Source: a virus. Taken from it: DNA of 50,244 nt. A model generated the notes under the pieces. That model made no database searches and was not told the DNA's origin. It worked only from the letters and a program-made list of their open reading frames with translations. Shown here piece by piece: positions 47,270 through 50,244 of this stretch; position 1 is the first letter of the stretch; every line of letters starts with the position of its first letter. The stretch spans positions 1 through 50,244 of the IMG/VR virus record IMGVR_UViG_3300005663_000064. One strand, 5' to 3'. The translations under genes were made by a program, and so were the position numbers.

Positions 47270-47440
47270 TAAAATAGTTCAAGGCGGAAAGAAAGGTCGG
47301 AAGATCGGAAGGAATAAAGTTGAGTGTAAGCGTTATCGTGATGAAGATAGGCGTGAGAAGAATAAACAGAGACGTGCTGAGTTTAGAAAACTTAGACTAG
47401 AAAAAGGTAAGTTGAAAAAGGAACTTAAAAGTGTATAGAC
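47208..47440 (+). mobile_element. 233-bp insertion splitting the large terminase gene
   Basis: TTCCCGT occurs at 47208-47214 and 47441-47447. Deleting one 233-bp repeat unit joins GGC-GTT-CCC-GTA-TAT-ACC in one frame and restores GVPVYTFTAMD, a normal terminase linker/nuclease start, in a 525-aa protein. Inside lies one small gene (47262-47438). The unit is too short and lacks the end bases expected of a self-splicing intron. A gene insertion or recombination product is more likely. Confidence 0.7.
47262..47438 (+). CDS. 58-aa basic protein inside the terminase insertion
   Basis: GTG start four codons before the stop of the ATPase half (8-bp overlap). KKGRKIGRNKVECKRYRDED resembles a small basic protein type common in phage genomes (GKKGRKIGRNK…C..Y…R.KNK). 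Mostly Lys/Arg and likely to bind nucleic acid. It is the only gene of the insertion. Function unknown. Confidence 0.65.
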   Translation: MSDKIVQGGKKGRKIGRNKVECKRYRDEDRREKNKQRRAEFRKLRLEKGKLKKELKSV

Positions 47441-48036
47441 TTCCCGTATATACCTTCACCGCTATGGATATTGCAACCACTGATGCGAAGATTCCGGATT
47501 ATACGGTTATTATAACCGGAGCTACTGACTATAGAAATAACTTGATGGTGCTTGAGATTTGGAAACAGAAAGGGAGCAATCCGATTAATCGTATGAAAGA
47601 AGTGACGAGACAGGTTTTGCATTATCAATCAAGAGTGCTTGGCATAGAGGAAAATAGGGCTGAGGACTTTATCGACATGTACGAATGGCTTCTTGATCGT
47701 GGTGAGTGGGCTCAGGAATTTGGCGAGATAAGCAGAAGTATCGTTAATAGAATTCAGAGACTTCCGCATTACACACAATCCAAGAGGGATAGGATTATTG
47801 ATAGATTGCAGCCAATTATCAATGCTCACTCTCTATGGCTAACTAAGGATTTATCCTGGCTTGCCGACAATCTTGATATTTATCCACAGATTGAATATGA
47901 TGATGATATTGATGCTCTTGAGATGTTACGATATATCGCCCGACCGCCTTCTGAAGATTTGAATATTAGCGGTTACGAGGAGGAAAATTCCTTAACTGTG
48001 CTTGAGTATAACCCAATAACGATGTGTTGGAATTAG
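47431..48036 (+). CDS. terL: large terminase, nuclease half
   Basis: 201 aa from GTG 47431 (AAAGGAAC upstream), overlapping the 58-aa gene. RNase H-like nuclease: AMDIATT with Asp13, LGIEENRAEDF with Glu73/74 and the closing DDDIDALEMLRYI with Asp161. Acts in cutting the concatemer to headful or unit length. ATG 47464 is a shorter alternative start but would drop Asp13 to position 2. Confidence 0.88.
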   Translation: MYRLPVYTFTAMDIATTDAKIPDYTVIITGATDYRNNLMVLEIWKQKGSNPINRMKEVTRQVLHYQSRVLGIEENRAEDFIDMYEWLLDRGEWAQEFGEISRSIVNRIQRLPHYTQSKRDRIIDRLQPIINAHSLWLTKDLSWLADNLDIYPQIEYDDDIDALEMLRYIARPPSEDLNISGYEEENSLTVLEYNPITMCWN

Positions 48037-48038
48037 TT

Positions 48039-48236
48039 ATGAGTAATTTTATTAAACAAGAACCAAAACGACTTGAACGAGAAACCAAGATGAAGTTATA
48101 CGATTGGGGGTTTATTCATATATTCGAATATGCCTTAGTTATGTTAGGAAGAGATGTTATTAATCGAAATGGTTGGAAATTTAAAATGATAGATCGTGAT
48201 AATAAAATATATAAGCTATGGAATTATGGCAACTAA
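48039..48236 (+). CDS. small protein, unknown
   Basis: 65 aa from ATG 48039, overlapping the portal start by 11 bp. Basic and aromatic (LYDWGFIHIFEYALVMLGRD). Unknown; placed between terminase and portal. Confidence 0.55.
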   Translation: MSNFIKQEPKRLERETKMKLYDWGFIHIFEYALVMLGRDVINRNGWKFKMIDRDNKIYKLWNYGN

Positions 48237-50202
48237 GTCTCAAATAGAAATAGCTAAGAAGAACTTCCAGCTTTGGGATGATATAGCTAAGTCTCAGAAT
48301 CGCAGGACGTTTATTCAGCGTTGGAGGAAGGGTGAGTCGTTCAGATTGGGTGAACAATGGACTGAGAAGGAAAGCACTGATCTCAAACAGAACGGCATGG
48401 TCGATTATGTGATCAACCGCCTTCGTCCTGCTTACAGGCATGAGAAAGCTATGATCATGTCTAAGCGTCCGACTATCAAACTGACCGGAGTTCGGAGTAA
48501 GCACACTGGTGCAGCTACGGAGATGCAGAGACTTATAAATTATATTTGGGAAATATCGAGTGGTTTACATCAGTCTCAGAGGATGCTTGATTACTACTTC
48601 GATGGTGGACTTGGCATCCTTGGTATTTTTCCTGACTTAGAGGCTGATTACGGTAGGGGTGAGTTGAAGATCGAGGAGGTTGCCCCTGACTTTCTTTATA
48701 TTCCCAACTATGCACGTAAATTACAATTTGATGATGCAATTCACATGTTCTACGCTCGGCCAATCTCTATTGATGATGCGTTGGAGAAGTATGGTCATAT
48801 ACGTGGCATAACCGAAGAAGCTCTCAAAGCTCAGGCTCAGACTGCGACCGAGTGGTTCAATGATACTGAAGTATTATTAGGCCCTGAGCGCGATGCGATT
48901 AGCCGCGATCTCCGCGATATATGGGGTATTGATGAGCAGACTTTATTGGTAATGGTTCTTGAGAAAACTACTAAGTTCAAAGCACCGAGAGAGTTGGTCA
49001 AGGTGAGGAATAATGAAACAGGAAGTATCGACATCTTCATCATTGAATCCGGCACTAATATGGATGAGTTCTTAGCATCTAAGGGAATTACCGATTTTAA
49101 AGTAAGTGATAGTGAGGAAACCAGCGTGACAAGGATTCGCAAAGAGGTAACGATCTCTGAAAGTATCTTCGTTGATACTGAAACACTTCCTATCTCTACC
49201 CATCCTTACGGATTTTGCGTTGGAGAAGATACACGGAACCCATATCCTGTAGGCGATGTTCATTTCAACATTGGGCAGCAGAAACTTGTGAATCACTTAC
49301 ACAGCCTGATCTTGTTTATAGGTCAGACTATGGGAGTGCCCCATATTATCGCTAAAGCGTCTGCGTTTAAGGATAAGAATCATAAATCAGAGATTCAGAA
49401 GAATTGGGCGATCCCTGGCTATATCGCCGAGTTTGATGTTAAGACTAACGAAGCTCTCAGTAATGCGATTAGCGTTATTCCCGGACTTCAACCTTCAGGT
49501 ATCTTTATGGACTTGCTTTCACTTAATATGGGGCATATCGACCACTCAACGGTTAACCCGCTGGCTATGGGAGATCCTACCAACGCTCCTGTTACAGACC
49601 GGGCTACAGAACGGATTGGACAGTGGGCTGATATGGTTGTTCAGCTCCCACTTATAAGCATGGCTGGCTGTTTCACCCGCGTGTTCAATGTCCTTGCTGA
49701 GTGGATGCCTAACTTCTACACCATTGGTAAACTGTTCGAGTATATCGAAGGTGAGAAGTTGGAAGAAGGATCGATCAATATGAGTCAACTTGAGTCCGAG
49801 GATATGCTTAACGATATAACGAACCTTGAGGCAAAGGTTCATGTTACGGTCGGTTCGCACATGAGCACGTCACGTATTTCCGACCAACTTGCCTATAAAG
49901 AACTTGCCGGTATTCATCCTACATTTATGAAACTCTTCGTCCGTGGGATTGACAATATGGACGAAGATGAGAAGAAGGAGGCGTTGGAAGAGATCGATCT
50001 TGTTCCTAAACTTGAACAGCAGATTCAGCAGATGACTGAGTATGTTGAGCAGTTGGAAGAAGCTATCGGCAAGGTTGACACTGATAGATTGCAAGCAGAA
50101 GAAAGAATTAAGATAGAACAGTTACGAGGAAACTTGAAAGTTGTATTAGCTCTGGCGAGGGAACAGGCTAAGAAGAATAAAGAAACTAAGGAGAAGAAGT
50201 AA
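48226..50202 (+). CDS. portal protein
   Basis: 658 aa from ATG 48226. N-terminal helices with SFRLGEQWTEKESTDLKQNG and VDYVINRLRPAYRHEKAMIM, the core with DFLYIPNYARKL, GEDTRNPYPVGDVHFNIGQQ, then a long C-terminal helix/coiled coil (~600-658). The layout and motifs (Q..p....N.i...v….) match P22-type portal proteins of podoviruses. It forms the dodecameric entry ring for DNA. Follows the large terminase as usual. Confidence 0.85.
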   Translation: MATKSQIEIAKKNFQLWDDIAKSQNRRTFIQRWRKGESFRLGEQWTEKESTDLKQNGMVDYVINRLRPAYRHEKAMIMSKRPTIKLTGVRSKHTGAATEMQRLINYIWEISSGLHQSQRMLDYYFDGGLGILGIFPDLEADYGRGELKIEEVAPDFLYIPNYARKLQFDDAIHMFYARPISIDDALEKYGHIRGITEEALKAQAQTATEWFNDTEVLLGPERDAISRDLRDIWGIDEQTLLVMVLEKTTKFKAPRELVKVRNNETGSIDIFIIESGTNMDEFLASKGITDFKVSDSEETSVTRIRKEVTISESIFVDTETLPISTHPYGFCVGEDTRNPYPVGDVHFNIGQQKLVNHLHSLILFIGQTMGVPHIIAKASAFKDKNHKSEIQKNWAIPGYIAEFDVKTNEALSNAISVIPGLQPSGIFMDLLSLNMGHIDHSTVNPLAMGDPTNAPVTDRATERIGQWADMVVQLPLISMAGCFTRVFNVLAEWMPNFYTIGKLFEYIEGEKLEEGSINMSQLESEDMLNDITNLEAKVHVTVGSHMSTSRISDQLAYKELAGIHPTFMKLFVRGIDNMDEDEKKEALEEIDLVPKLEQQIQQMTEYVEQLEEAIGKVDTDRLQAEERIKIEQLRGNLKVVLALAREQAKKNKETKEKK

Positions 50203-50244
50203 TGCAGGTAGAAGAGAATCATCTTATTAGTGGTGATTTATTAA
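50202..50244 (+). CDS. start of a small gene cut by the window end
   Basis: ATG overlaps the portal stop (TAATG) and 14 codons are visible (MQVEENHLISGDLL). The left end of the window shows the end of a small basic gene at the corresponding position of the usual order portal - small gene - scaffold. Confidence 0.5.
   Translation, partial: MQVEENHLISGDLL

Noticed and set aside
47208-47440. Terminase insertion as a group I or group II intron or an intein
   Set aside because: 233 bp with a 177-bp gene leaves no room for a catalytic core, ends do not fit splice-site rules, and both halves have independent stops and starts.

Overview
The window reads as most or all of the genome of a tailed, podovirus-like bacteriophage of about 50 kb. 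The right end stops just after the portal gene, and the left end starts just before the scaffold and major capsid genes. The packaging/head block is therefore cut by the ends of the record, and the sequence is probably a circularly permuted or circularly assembled genome opened at an arbitrary point. No integrase, repressor of a recognisable lysogeny family, tRNA, CRISPR array or reverse transcriptase was seen, so a lytic lifestyle is the simplest reading. The host is unknown. Three late proteins carry signal peptides ending in -AQ, as is common in the Bacteroidota/Chlorobiota group. Strong GGAGG ribosome binding sites throughout argue against typical Bacteroidota. Four sigma-54 type promoters imply a host with RpoN.

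Layout. The plus strand from 43425 to the right end, continued from 1 to 24309, is the packaging, structural and lysis arm. It holds a candidate small terminase, an HNH endonuclease, a GT-A glycosyltransferase, a large terminase split in two by a 233-bp insertion, the portal, scaffold, major capsid protein and a beta-helix protein. Next comes a cassette of three glycosyltransferases plus a radical SAM protein, then a GIY-YIG endonuclease, an M15 peptidase (endolysin candidate), head-tail adaptors, a second beta-helix protein, a tail nozzle protein, fibre-like proteins, three ejection-type proteins, secreted proteins and a cluster of small membrane proteins. This arm ends at a GC-rich hairpin at 24317-24336, where it meets the opposite arm.

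The minus strand from 43250 down to 24335 is the early/middle arm. Its distal part (24.3-32 kb) encodes an SSB-like protein, a candidate Rad52-like annealing protein, a Cas4-like nuclease, a DnaC-like loader, a nucleotidyltransferase-fold protein, a Lar-like protein, an HNH/AP2 endonuclease and small membrane proteins. No DNA polymerase, primase or replicative helicase is visible, so host enzymes probably replicate the DNA. The proximal part (32-43 kb) is packed with very small genes, many with zinc-ribbon cysteine pairs, and at least sixteen of them are shorter than 60 codons. They are separated by noncoding stretches rich in inverted repeats.

The two arms diverge at 43.26-43.42 kb from back-to-back sigma-70-like promoters. 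Inside the minus arm, four 16-bp elements match the sigma-54 consensus at every conserved position, all on the coding strand and all shortly upstream of small genes (33154, 38662, 40265, 41160). Several noncoding stretches can fold into multi-stem RNAs, one of them a leader with two competing pairings. The 41.2-41.8 kb stretch, with a long direct repeat, a perfect DnaA box, palindromes and a Z-DNA-prone palindrome, is the best candidate origin or control region. The most unusual points are the sigma-54 array, the reversible-looking terminase insertion, the radical SAM/glycosyltransferase cassette and the structured leaders.
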